Shown here: one piece after another, positions 40,009 to 51,039 of the stretch | Numbering within the stretch: position 1 is the first letter of the stretch | Layout of the letters: every line of letters starts with the position of its first letter | From: Sycon ciliatum | Taxonomy: Eukaryota > Porifera > Calcarea > Leucosolenida > Sycettidae | NCBI RefSeq assembly: GCF_964019385.1 | Contig: NC_088649.1 | Location: 21,854,435 to 21,918,434, forward strand | Length of the DNA: 64,000 bases | Direction of reading: 5' to 3' | Translations under genes and position numbers: made by a program | Notes under the pieces: generated by a model | Told to the model about the DNA's origin: nothing | Databases searched by the model: none | Seen by the model: only the letters and a program-made list of their open reading frames with translations

Positions 40009-41054
40009 GCTAAAAAAACGCTAACGTAAACGCAAACCTTTCCGTACTTCGGATCGTTCAAGCTGACTTTTCCCTTAGCACAAAGTACGTTATAGTTGAG
40101 ACGAAGTAGTCGTGACAACCATGGCGATATGAATTTTCGTGGAAACAGATGCGGGAAATTCAAAATTTTGAACCAGGGATTAGTTTGCTGTCGTTCCGAA
40201 AGAATACCTTGGCGAGGTCTCTGGAATAGCAAAAGCACAGCGAAAACGAGTTTTCGCTGTTCCCAGGTCCTTGGAAACCCTTTCCTAAACGCAGCACCGA
40301 AGACTGTAAGGGTTCTCCAGCTCCAGCACGTCTGGGAGAGGCCGATGAATTTCTTCCTCAGGAGTGCCGTGGAACTGGTCCTTCGTTTCCCAGATGGGAT
40401 AGAGGGAGAAAGGCACGAAGCAGAGGACGCAGACATTGTCAACTGAAAGGCAAAACTCGCCAAAAAAGCTAAATGTCACAAGAGGAAGCAATCTCGACTC
40501 TCGATCTCATCTCGATCTGCACGACGTGCTTTTTATCTCCCGCCAGTTACAAAACAATGCGAGTTTTGCATTTTTTGCAGAATTTCCATAACGAACGTCG
40601 GCCCGTTATTTTGAGCTCTGTAACGTTTTTCCGTTATCCGATAACGTCTTTTGTCACGGCTGGGAGTGAGTACCGTAAAAGTTAGCGTTATCGTACTTTT
40701 GCTAAGGATGTCTAGTGGCACTGAAGAGCGCCGGTAGCCGCGCAGACTAGCAACCATGGCTCTCACTAGGCTGAAGGACAGTTTGGTCCGGAAAATTGCC
40801 TGCTGAAAATCGCCCTTCTCCGTGCAGGCGTGGCTTGCCTGCGTGGTGCACGACGGCTGTATTCGCACCCGGAGGTGGCTGAGTCATCCGCTCGACTCGC
40901 TGTCTCGGAAGCTGCCATACAGCACTAGACACTTGTTTATGCCTCGTCATCACTGCTTTTACTCGTATGGTCCATGTATGTAACTACTGGTACTTGTTTT
41001 TATTGTATCACTGTGTTACTTAATTCTGCCCGTACAAGAGGCCGGTTTACCAAG
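40009..41054. other. About 1 kb without a recognised gene
   Basis: Overlapping open frames on both strands (40096-40443 plus, 39852-40463 minus) show no known motif. TTAGC...AACG sequences near 40006-40050 and inverted near 40680-40710 hint at another degenerate inverted-repeat element. Confidence 0.35.
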
Positions 41055-41096
<42 letters not shown>

Positions 41097-41435
41097 GCAT
41101 CTGCAGTGCTGTTCAAACTTGGCGCGAAATACGCACAGAAGTACGTTTGTACGATTGTCTTGACCCATGGCCCATGGGAGGGTTGAAATCACCCCGGCGC
41201 GAAATTTCAACCCGGGTCAAGCTCAATGCGTCATGTAAAACGGACAAGATCATCTATTTTTGAGGATTTTCTTTCATAAAAAAAATTACCGTCACAGGCC
41301 AGGCTTCTCTTCGTAGGTGTCCGCGTCCCAGCGGTCCGGGCAAGCGACCGCAACTCAGTGGGACACTTCGCCGTGGCCTGTGTACTGGAATCTGTGGGAG
41401 AGCCTTGCCAGGCCAGGGTCTACACACCTGGTATT
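41055..41435. repeat. Poly-A run (40 A) and dispersed repeat L, intact copy
   Basis: Forty A residues at 41055-41094 are followed by a block matching 49990-50210 plus 50987-51098. Landmarks are GCAGTGCTGTTCAAACTTGG, AATTTCAACCCGGGTCAAGC and CAGCGGTCCGGGCAAGCG. This copy is uninterrupted and serves as the empty-site reference for elements J and K. Confidence 0.8.
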
Positions 41436-41589
41436 TTTTTTACGGGGTAACGGTCTCTTTTACGGGCAAAATAAAGTCATGTAGACGTGAAAAATTGAGA
41501 TACCATGAAAGTTAAAATAGAATTTTATTCAAGTACAATACATTGCGAAACTCCAAGAAATTCCACGTAAAACAGACGGAATTCAGTTT

Positions 41590-42600
41590 TCAATGGCCGA
41601 TGCCTACCCCAGCACCATCCTGCGTCGACAGGCCTGTCAGGCGCCCTCTAGACCCGCGTAGCCGGAGGTCGACTGCATGGATCACTGCAAATTGGCTGCG
41701 AACTCGCACCCAAGCCATGATGACTGAAAATGGCTTGTCCCACTTGAGGGCGAGGCGACCAGCAAGTCGCCTCTGATAGCTGGCGTATTCGCGATGTAGC
41801 ACCCTATCCGTGGAACAAACCAGTGGTGTGAACGACCCACGGAGGTCCTCGGAGGCCTGACGATACTTCTTTTTCTTCGCGTTAGCAGCGCGGCTGGAAG
41901 TAGCTTCCCAGGATGAATGGGAGTAACTGGGTGCGTTGGCATCAATGATGCGATTATCAAAAAACGCCACCCTGTTTTCCTCCCACACACCCCGGGCAAG
42001 CCAATCTGCCCGAAGAGCAGGCTGCCCCGTCTGATCACCCTCCGGCACCATGATCGGCTCGACGACAACACCACCGAATGCCATATCAGCTAGCTTTGCA
42101 TCGCTATCACGCAGATCATTGTGGCCTCGCTTGATAAGTCCACCGTTCGGGCAGTCAAGGCCGTGCTGGAGAGAGAAAGGCTTCCCGCAACCATCACATT
42201 GCGCTGGCAGGGCAAGCGGCTGCCGACCATAGCGGATGGCAAGTTGATCGCGGAATTCTGTACTCGACAGATCATACCCCTCGCGCTTCAGGGGCAACAC
42301 TGTAAGCCACCCGGAGGCATTTCCCCGTACGATGCGGGAGAGGGTGCGCTCCTCAAGCTGTGGCAGGTCACTGAGAATTGATTGGCTGATTTCAGCGGAA
42401 ATCACATCTCGTTCCCTGCTGATTTGGCTTGTGATGCGGCAACAGTGAACGCTGTGATCATTTACGTTTATTGGGTTACCAGATTGGATTGAGTTGCGCA
42501 GGATGTCAGTAGCGTTTCTCGAATTCTGGTGGACAGGATCGGCCAAAGCCAAGCCACCATACTTGACTGGCAGGGTGAGGAGCTGGTGTTCCCTAGGAAG
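41590..42600 (-). pseudogene. Second RT-retroelement C-terminal domain, 5'-truncated
   Basis: An open minus frame from 42600 to a stop at 41590. Blocks in order: LPVKYGGLALADP, GNASGWLTVLPL, FRDQLAIRYG, the knuckle CDGCGKPFSLQHGLDCPNGG then RGHNDLRD, ALRADWLARGVW, AFFDNRIIDANAPSYSHSSW, GSFTPLVCSTD, and the end WVRVRSQFAVIHAVDLRLRG. This is the same layout as the element at 2-1212. Here RHN has become RGHN and FDIRV has become FDNRI, so decay of the presumed nuclease is likely despite the open frame. An inverted AATAAA lies just downstream (about 41521-41527). The 5' side is cut exactly where the TCTG-rich duplicated segment begins. Confidence 0.72.
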
Positions 42601-43429
42601 TATCTCTCGTCTGTCAATATCTCGTCTGTCTGTCTTTCTCCTTCTGCCTGTCTTTGTCAGTCTGCCTGTCTGTGTGCCTAGATGTTTCTCTCTCTGTGTG
42701 TCTATGTGTTTCTCTGAGTCTTCGTCTTAGCAGTTCTGTCTGACTGTCTGTGTTTGTCTGTGTAACTCTCCAACTGTCTCCCTGTCTAGGTCTGTCTGTT
42801 TGGCTGTCTCTGCTTGTCTCTCTATGTTTGTCTGTCTTCTTGTGTCTGTCGGCCTGTCCCTGTATTTATGTCTCTATTTCCCTCTCTGCTTCTATTCTTC
42901 TGTATCTTGATGTCCATCTTTAAGTCTCTTTTTCTCTGTCTCTGTCTTCTTCTTGATCTGCCGCTCTCATTCTCATTGTTTTCTCTGTCGCTCCCTAAGG
43001 ACCCTCTGTCTCTGGCTCTCTGAGTCTTTGTGTCTGTCTCTCCTTTTGTCATTCATTCTGTGTGTCCCTCTGTTTCTGTCTCTGTCTTTGTCTTTCTGTG
43101 TCTGATCGTCGGTCTCTGTCTGTTTTCTCCTGAGTCTGTGTGTGTGTCTGTCTCTCCTGTTTTTTCTTAAAATGTTTCTCCCTCTCTTCTGTCTCTGTTT
43201 TTCTGGGTCTGATCGTCTGTCTGTTCGTCTTTGTCTGTCTGTCTTTGTCTCTTTCTCTCTTAGTCCATGTCTCTGTCTGTCACTCTTTATGCGCATCCCT
43301 CTGTTTCTGTCTTTCTGGGTCTGTATGTCTCTAGCTCTGTACCGGCCGCTGTTCTGCACATAATGAAATCGTGTGGCACCACACACGTGGCTGTATATTT
43401 ACCTATGCGTGGGACATTCACACCCAAAC

Positions 43430-43464
<35 letters not shown>

Positions 43465-43543
43465 CAAATATACACACACACACACAAATATAGACACACA
43501 TACACACACAAATATATATACACACACACAAATACACACACAC

Positions 43544-43598
<55 letters not shown>

Positions 43599-45964
43599 TA
43601 CTGTACTGTACTGTACTTGTTGCTCACTGCCAAAACTGGTCACGTGAGTCCCCCCGGGAGAGGGGAGAGAGACTCAAAAGGAATCTTGGAAAGATGACTC
43701 AACTGGTTATTGAACCGCCCAACGGCCGACACCCACTGAAATCCCCAAAACTCTGGGTGGACTTGAAAATGATCCCACTTATGGGATCACCACACCTCAG
43801 TAAGTGGGCGAGGACAAGGTGAAGAAAAAGGATTGACGGCATCAGGGTATCCGTCCTGGGATCCAACTGCAGTTACCCCGGCCCCCAGTGAAGGTAATAT
43901 TTGCTACTAGTGTGAGTGGCTAAATCAGAGTGGATCTGATAAAAGCTTCACTAGCACCATTGATTACACAAGAGTTAATCTAGCCAGAAGCAGTCCATGG
44001 TTAACCGGTATGTATACTTCAAATAGAAAGTATATGAACCCTGGAACGAACAAAGGTGGCAGGTACAACATTACACCTTCAAGCAGCCGAGCCTGTTGGC
44101 AACAGACCCAACACAATCAGGCATACGTGTACCTACCAACCGAACTAGCTGGCACACACACACACACACATACACATACATGTACATACACACACACACA
44201 AATATACACACACACACACATACACACATACACACTAGTACGCTCAATCATACTAAGTACCGGGTACATGTAGTACTGCAGAAGTCACAACATAAAACCC
44301 CTTCCTCTCTTCTCTCTCTCTCTCTCTTTCTCTCTCAATCTCTCTCGCTATGCCTGCCGCTGTGCTATCATACAGCTACAGATAGCGAAATTGTGTGGCA
44401 CAGAACACGTACATAACTGTATATTTACCCACACGTGGGACATTCACGCATGCACACCCACACCCACACACACACATGACCTGCAGCAAATAACATTTCA
44501 TAGCTACAAGACCTTGAAAGAAAGTCATGGTGTCAAGAAGATATACAATGTCATGTAGAAGGATAATAGTCAAACAGCTTGCTGTCTAGAGCATTGGTAA
44601 TGTACTGGTAGTAGAGATAATCCCAGAGAGTCAAACTATCAGATAAAATGGCAAGCGAGAGTCTCTACTTTTTAGAGTACAGTGTGTGGGTAAGCAGACA
44701 AGCTTAGTTCATAACAAATTGATAATAAAGTGTAACCAATGCCGTCATTGGATCATGTGTGAGCGACCAAAGAGGCGTACATCACATGTCCTGTACCACT
44801 ATAACCACACACAAACGTCCAGGAGAATTTCACGTACCGATGGATCTATCATGCTGCCGGGGATCCCTCATATATCTCATACTGTGGTATGTAACCCTCG
44901 GGGAATTGCAAGGACCTAAATACGGCAAGCAAATCAGGGACATTAGGTGCAAGACCCGTTGTTCTAGTTGTCTAGACTGCACTGTGTTCTTGAACATACG
45001 GAGCCTCCGCGTTGTATCTGTTAAGACATGCGGCATCTGTTGATCTCGTTTGAGTAGCAGTAGTAGGCATGCACTGCATTACGTTTCGATAAAAGGTTTG
45101 ATAGCTGATGAATGGGTTTATCAGTTGGCTTCCTGTGTGGGTATTGTTTCTGTGGATTGGTTCGGAGCAATGTTCAGATGGGCCAGGCACCTGGCCAACT
45201 AATAATGGCAGTCCAAGCTAGTTGAATATCCGGATCACTTTTTCTCACCTGGTCTACACTCCATCCGCTTGCATTCATAAGCATTCAAGCACGTTGTCTC
45301 TTGTACATGTACACTGTGACAGGCACGTGACTTCTGCATGCAATTATGGCAGAGCGTACAGTGGCAGGACGAATATTCCCCTGAAGTTGCAACATGATCT
45401 GAGTATAACCGTACGACATCAAGTCTTGACACTCCTTGTGACATGATCAATTCTGCTATGCTCTAATGCAGACTAGCAATAAGAGGCATTTGTCAGAAAC
45501 CAGTAATCATAAGGCGCTGAGACGATCCGCTATAAATGCCCAAATAATCTGTCATCTGCCTGCTCCAACTTGGCTGTCCTCCTGACAAGTGAAAACTGCT
45601 AGCGTCTTCATGGCCATAAACACCATCATTGGCATTAATCCAACGCCTCTCTTGCTCCTCATCTCTGCAGCTTGTAACAATAGGTCTGACACATCAAAAA
45701 ACTAAAATACTTGGAGCTCTTAGTTCAAGCTACATTCTCAGAGTCAGGAAGTTTCAAATACCAAAAAACCTAGCTTCTCTTCACCATCAGCATCACGAGC
45801 AATGACCATTATCAGCCAGCAATGTTACTAGAGCAAAGGCGCTGGCGTGAACAGAAAGCTTTTCATGCAGCAACGTTTCTTTCTCAGCAAGAACAAAATT
45901 TAATACTACAGTAGTAAAATTCCAGCAACGTTTCTTTCTCAGCAAAAACAAAAAAAGGAAAGCA
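42601..45964. repeat. Segmental duplication X, copy 1
   Basis: Matches 54045-56800 in direct orientation. It begins with a long degenerate TCTG/TCTC tract (to about 43345), then CA repeats (43424-43596), an extra stretch 43597-44152 missing from copy 2, further CA repeats, and about 1.7 kb of unique sequence with no recognised gene. The copies part at 45964 in an A-rich GAAAG stretch. Serine/leucine-rich open frames in it reflect the repeats. Confidence 0.85.
43424..43596. repeat. (CA)n-rich microsatellite
   Basis: CA dinucleotides broken by ATATA and AAATA interruptions, ending in a CTGTA repeat. The counterpart in the second duplicated copy is 54865-55075. Confidence 0.9.
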
Positions 45965-46237
45965 AGGGCGTCGGAACCGCACCGGCCGGGGCCGGGGGGG
46001 CCATGGCCGCCCCACTTTTTCGGCCGTTTTTTTATTTTTATATTTTTTATTTTTTTTTAGCACACTGCAACAAAGCGCGATGATCTCAGCGCAAACGTGG
46101 CAAATCCTTGTCCCCGATCGTGGTTTGTTGCAGAATCAAAAGTCCATGTAGATCTAATGGCACCAAATGCCTGGGAATGCTTGCAATTGGCTTCAATTGT
46201 TGAATTTTTTTCCCTGGGGAGGGTAATGTTTGTCCCC

Positions 46238-46437
46238 NNNNNNNNNNNNNNNNNNNNNNNNNNNNNNNNNNNNNNNNNNNNNNNNNNNNNNNNNNNNNNN
46301 NNNNNNNNNNNNNNNNNNNNNNNNNNNNNNNNNNNNNNNNNNNNNNNNNNNNNNNNNNNNNNNNNNNNNNNNNNNNNNNNNNNNNNNNNNNNNNNNNNNN
46401 NNNNNNNNNNNNNNNNNNNNNNNNNNNNNNNNNNNNN
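46238..46437. other. Assembly gap (200 N)
   Basis: Exactly 200 undetermined bases. Upstream is a GC-rich GGCCGGGG block and poly-T. Frames across it are meaningless. Confidence 0.99.
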
Positions 46438-46477
46438 AGCCACTACTAAGAGCCTCCTGGTCGTTGCAATCTGATTG

Positions 46478-46606
46478 GAAAGGCTTTCTGTCTAAAGCCT
46501 TTCCATACTGGTGCTCGATGTTTTCAGTTTGGGGACACCAAAATTAGTGTACCGCTAAAGACACGTGGTCGACACGTTGTTGACACGTTGTTGACACTTT
46601 GTTGAC
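46478..46606. repeat. Small hairpin and 11-bp tandem repeats
   Basis: GGAAAGGCTTT (46478-46488) pairs with AAAGCCTTTCC after a 6-base loop. About 60 bp on, GTTGACACGTT-type 11-bp units repeat four times (about 46568-46610). Confidence 0.7.
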
Positions 46607-46879
46607 ACGTGACCCAATAACCGGCCTACCAAGGGCCTTTGGGGACCGCTAACAGCAACTGTGGAACAGTGCAGTGCCCTTTTTTGGAGCAACGTACGAG
46701 CAGTGCCCGTGGATTATGACCCCGCGACCCCAATCTACGTGGCGATCCGCAATTCGCTACTTCATACTGACTGGCGTCCGGCATCGTCCCGAATTTGGCC
46801 GCAATCTGCTCTCGGGACCCTGTAGGGCTCCCTGACCTGCTCCATCTCCGCCATCGTCAATGTACTGCGCATCCACCCA

Positions 46880-47176
46880 GGCCAGGACTGCACTTACTTA
46901 CGGGAAGGAGTATTTGCAAGATGGAACCTGGGAACTGGAAGACGACGAAGAAGAAGCGTGGGAATCCGGCAGCAATGGCTGGGATGTAAGTCCAACATTG
47001 CTGGTGCTAGAGTTGCCACTGCTTGCTTATAAGGGAATCATGTGTGTTGCCCTTTTTTGCCTTTTCCGACGTCCTCCTCCGACTGTACTCCCAGGACTGA
47101 ACTTACGGGAAGGAGTGCTTCCAAGATGGGAGACGAAGAAGAAGAAGCCGCTGAATCCGGCGGCAATGGCTGGGAT
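46880..47176 (+). repeat. Tandemly duplicated exon-like unit with splice donors
   Basis: Two units about 190 bp apart share ACTTACGGGAAGGAGT, AAGATGG, GAAGACGAAGAAGAAG-like acidic codons and AATGGCTGGGATGTAAGT, each ending at a consensus donor (GAT^GTAAGT at about 46986 and 47176). The downstream introns are also alike (GTGTGTTGCCCTTTTTTGCC). One frame reads EDDEEEAWESGSNGWD in the first unit and GDEEEEAAESGGNGWD in the second. A third, donor-less remnant of the intron part starts near 47205. These look like duplicated 5' exons of the gene that follows; which frame is used is unresolved. Confidence 0.5.
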
Positions 47177-47546
47177 GTAAGTCCAACAATAAACATTGCT
47201 GGTGCTAGAATTGCCACTGCTTGTTTATAAGGGATTCATGTGTGTTGCCCTTTTTTGCCTTCTCCCATGTTCTCTTCCGACTGTACTGGTGAACGCTGTC
47301 ACATATGTTGCCCTTTCCAGGCAGTAGAAGGGAGGGGTGGAGGGCAGCACATCTATCCTGGCATCCAGGAATGCTGGGTGGAACTGGGCAATCTGACCTT
47401 TCCTCTTACAAGTACTCCAATGATGGTATGGATGGGGAGTTCTTGAACGTCCTCAGTCTTGTTAGATTGAACTGTGCAAATCGGCAATCGATGATAGCAG
47501 AGGACCAATGCTGATGGCGATGCTCCTTCCTTTTTCTCTGTCACAG

Positions 47547-48536
47547 GCTGCGTTCTCGAGAAGAAGCGTTATTTCTGCATTCCAAGAAGGACGACACAAT
47601 GGTGAGTGGAACTTCGTGGGTGTGCAGCCTTGCTAGTTGAGTTGTAAATCAATCATTCTTCCTGTCTCTGACTTCTTCAATGTCCTCCTCAGTGTCGGAC
47701 TGTCCGCGTCGCATTGAATTGGTCCGATGAGGCTGCTATTGCACACACAGTGAGGGAACTCCCATACGGGAACTCGGAAGTACTGCTACAGTACAGGTAA
47801 GGTGGCCGTTGCTTATGTGCGTGCGCCGTTGTTGTCAACTTTTAAGCCAGATGTTTCACAATGCATTGCACCAAGAGTACATAACCCCGGAGGTCATGTA
47901 CTCTTGATTGCACTCAGCACCGCTTCTCGGAATATCTTGTCAGGATAGCTGTGGAACGCATCCTCCCCAGTGGAGGAACGGCAAATGTGCTGTTCATTTT
48001 AGGCTTGCTTTTATGGTACGTACAAATCCCCATTGAAAAGACATAGTGGAGACGAGAAACTGCAAATAGATGTTGGGAACCGGGAAGACCACCCTTCCTT
48101 GCCAAGTTCCCTGAGGGTGTGGAGGGGGGGGGGGGGGGGAGAGTGGAGGAGGGACATTTAAAGCAGGATTCACATGAGCATTTTCAGAAATTGCTTGTAC
48201 ATTTGTACCAGTTGTAGCCGACAAACGCATGCTCATTGAGCTTTGACTTGAGGCACATCAGCAAGGCGCTGTTGCATCGCTTACGTCTTGTCGTGATTCT
48301 GTGAATGGTATTTTGTGCGAGTTTGCATCGCACGCAGAATCGCAGGTCATGCCGCATTGCGCAGCACACTGCCAAATTGCTTCTGTGACTCCCACGTGAA
48401 TGGGAATTCCAATAGGAATGTAATCCATTGCCAACAGGTGTATTCCCGAGCTGCGCATCATACTGCAAAATTGCTCCTGTGCATGCAAGTGGATTTCATT
48501 GCTCTTTTCAGTTTAGGAAATTCTCGATTATGATAA

Positions 48537-48589
<53 letters not shown>

Positions 48590-48713
48590 TGTGTGTGTAC
48601 ACCAGCCCTGAACATACATGTAGGTGACCCATTTGTGGTGTCTCATAGCCTACCTCACGACCTTATGCTTTCTTTCTGCATCACTTGTATCTTGCAGGTA
48701 TATCATCCCGTGA
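47547..48713 (+). CDS. 3' exons of a spliced host gene, tail-anchor-like end
   Basis: Four exon candidates have proper borders and compatible phases: 47547-47601 (CACAG^ ... ATG^GTGAGT), 47693-47796 (CTCAG^ ... CAG^GTAAGG), 47944-48015 (GTCAG^ ... ATG^GTACGT) and 48698-48713 (TGCAG^ to TGA). Joined they read REEALFLHSKKDDTM, then CRTVRVALNWSDEAAIAHTV, RELPYGNSEVLLQYRIAVER and ILPSGGTANVLFILGLLLWY to a stop shortly after. The last 20 residues are hydrophobic and could anchor the protein in a membrane. The start and upstream exons (candidate at about 47321-47425, duplicated exons before it) are not resolved. Family not recognised. Confidence 0.42.
47872..47906. mobile_element. 35-bp CAAGAGT micro-element with a perfect 7-bp duplication, in an intron
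   Basis: Starts CAAGAGTACATAACCCC and ends ATGTACTCTTG. ATTGCAC precedes (47865-47871) and follows (47907-47913) exactly. It lies between the exons ending at 47796 and starting at 47944. Confidence 0.9.
48541..48598. repeat. (TG)n microsatellite
   Basis: About 58 bp of TG, inside the last proposed intron (48016-48697). Confidence 0.95.
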
Positions 48714-49481
48714 CGACCACATTGAAGTCTGAATTTGAAGTGTGAAGATGCTTCAGGAACCCCTTCATTTTTTCCATTGCTTTTATTGTGCTGCTACTGT
48801 GCATGTGATGGCAACGTATGCCGGTGACACGGTCAGATTTTGTCCATGCGTGTAACGTACACCTGCATGCTATCGTTGAAAAGGATCTGCCACTTACGAT
48901 CTTCGGACGAGTATCAGGTCAGCTTGGTTTTGTGTGGGCTGTACCAGATGCTGTTCACTTCTCTATCTGTTGGATATGTGACTTTCTGCAAGTTTCTGGT
49001 GTATGGTGGCCACTTCTTTGCTTGTCTTTGTATGACATTACAATCATTCTGCACTCACTGCTTCCATGGTGTGGTCTGCAAACTGCAATCCTTACGCAAA
49101 TATCATCACGGTTTGCAATGTTGTGCTTTGGCTGCCAGCTTACCTTTATTTTGTTTCACAACTGACTTCCTGAAGTATGGTGGCCACTGCTTTGCATGGC
49201 ATTATACAATGTTCATCAAGAATTTTCCTGTTTGGGCCGTGTGTGCGTGTGTGTGTCACTGTGTGTGTATGTGTCACTGTGTGTGTATGTGTGTGTGTGC
49301 CATGTGCATGTGCTTGTTTGTCACAATGTGTCTGTGTGCGGGGTAGCGAGGTGGGAAGGGCTGGAATGTATCCGTGTGCTACTGCAATCGCATGGCTACA
49401 TACAGTGCATCGCGCGCATGCTCACCATGTTTATCTTCGGAGCTGGGCCGGGGTGGGGGAGGGAACAGAAAAAGAACTGAA
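48714..49481. other. About 770 bp without a recognised gene
   Basis: T-rich downstream sequence with a TG-rich patch (about 49243-49300). Open frames here are long runs of Cys/Val codons from TG repeats and are not supported. Confidence 0.5.
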
Positions 49482-49944
49482 ATTACCCATATAAAAACCG
49501 CTCTGTGAGCGGTTCTGAAAAACCTCTACTGGTGCAGCCCCGTCGTAAAAGTAAGAAATTAGGACTGGTGCATTGTCCTCCCAAATGTGAACTGATCCAC
49601 CTAAATCGCGATTGACGGGACCCGAACGCACCAGTAGCACGAGGTCGGGACTCGGGAGGGCACAGGATTACAGGAATGGACCGGCGCCGATCAAGTTACC
49701 ATACAACACTTACAGTACCCCGAAGCCCACCTTTGGCTTTGGCTATGGACCAGCGTCCCCAGCTGCATCCACAGGTAGGAACCTCGTGCTACTGGTGCGT
49801 TCGGGTCCCGTCAATCGCGATTTAGGTGGATCAGTTCACATTTGGGAGGACAATGCACCAGTCCTAATTTCTTACTTTTACGACGGGGCTGCACCAGTAG
49901 AGGTTTTTCAGAACCGCTCACAGAGCGGTTTTTATATGGGTAAT
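49482..49944. repeat. Perfect 164-bp inverted duplication with a 135-bp spacer
   Basis: 49482-49645 and 49781-49944 are exact reverse complements by eye. The right arm read on plus (and so the left arm on minus) is fully open: VRSGPVNRDLGGSVHIWEDN, then LISYFYDGAAPVEVF. The pattern GGSVHI...F.YDGxAP resembles a DM13 domain core (known in secreted or membrane-linked animal proteins); this is a tentative match. The spacer continues the plus frame (TFGFGYGPASPAAST). Likely a very recent inverted copy of an exon-like piece, or a foldback element. Confidence 0.75.
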
Positions 49945-50210
49945 ACATAATATACCTCGTTAGCTTGCCACCGGCTGCACCCGGGCCTAATTGCATTTGC
50001 AGTGCTGTTCAAACTTGGCGCGAAATACGCACAGAAGTACGTTTGTACGATTTTCTTGACCCATGGCCCATGGGAGGGTTGAAATCAACCCGGGGCGAAA
50101 TTTCAACCCGGGTCAAGCTCAATGCGTCATGTAAAAGGGACAAGATTATTTATTTTTGAGGATTTTCTTTCATAAAAAAATTACCGTCACAGGCCAGGCT
50201 TCTCTTTGTA

Positions 50211-50603
50211 GGGGTGCGTTTGGTTGGTACGATCTAGAACAGGATCGAACAGCTGGTGCACATGGAGCAGCCTCATGCCAACCAAACGGTACTCCAGAAA
50301 CCGAGCACATTTTTGTGGAAAAATGTGCCAAACTTGGTGCATTCTTCAAAATGTGTATGGGTCACCATGGTCACTTTGTACGGTACGACGAATCCAACCC
50401 AAAAGCGTATGCACGTGATCATCTGGGACCAAAATCGATGTTCCCGCAAGGTTTCACTGTGAAAAGTGAAACTGCTCGGTCTGCTCCGGCCTCGAGGTTG
50501 GAGCAAGCAGAACATGTTCTGGCCGACCCAGAACAGGTGCAGTCCCAACCAAACGCGCTGTTCTGGTGAATCCTGTTCTAGTTCGTACCAACCAAACGCG
50601 CCC
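50211..50603. mobile_element. MITE J, 393 bp
   Basis: Ends begin GGGGTGCGTTTGGTTGG (left) and GGGCGCGTTTGGTTGG (right, inverted), continuing into CTAGAACAGGAT on both sides: about 34 bp with few mismatches. TA at 50209-50210 and 50604-50605. Non-coding. Confidence 0.85.
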
Positions 50604-50605
50604 TA

Positions 50606-50984
50606 AGGCTGCATTCGATTGTAGAAACTGGATCCCGATCCCCGCCGACCAGATCACTTCGATCTGACGGTACGGATACAATCGAATGTGCACAACCGAT
50701 AATCCGTTTCAAGGCCTTGGCAACCGCGTTGCTACAGCTCATCCCGTAGTATCTGTACGCGTTGTGGTAAACTCTTGACCCAGTGTACGCATATTGCGAG
50801 TTTTGAGTAGATACGAGTCGTACTATCGAAATGAATCCGTCGAATCCGTCGAATCCGTCTCTGGGAGGTGGGTTGACTGGATCCGAATCCGTGCTCTCGG
50901 GATCCGGATTCGTACAATCGAACATGCACAAATTTGGCGAATCCGGGTCCGGGGCTGATGGATTCGTACAATCGAACATGCCCT
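50606..50984. mobile_element. MITE K, 379 bp
   Basis: Ends AGGCTGCATTCGATTGTA (left) and AGGGCATGTTCGATTGTA (right, inverted). TA at 50604-50605, shared with J, and at 50985-50986. The interior has GGATCCG-rich repeats and GAATCCGTC repeated three times (about 50832-50858). Non-coding. Confidence 0.8.
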
Positions 50985-51039
50985 TAGTGTCCGCCTCCCA
51001 GCGGTCCGGGCAAGCGACCGCAACTCAGTGGGACACTTC

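Noticed and set aside
39852-40463. 203-codon minus-strand frame
   Set aside because: It overlaps an equally plausible plus frame, spans the end of a MITE and shows no motif in either reading.
42494-43386. Ser/Leu/Cys-rich and Arg/Glu-rich open frames on both strands
   Set aside because: They come from degenerate TCTG/TCTC repeats; complementary composition on the opposite strand shows they are repeat artefacts. The same holds for 52.7-55.2 kb.
46057-46547. Open frames crossing the N run
   Set aside because: They consist mainly of undetermined residues across a 200-base gap.
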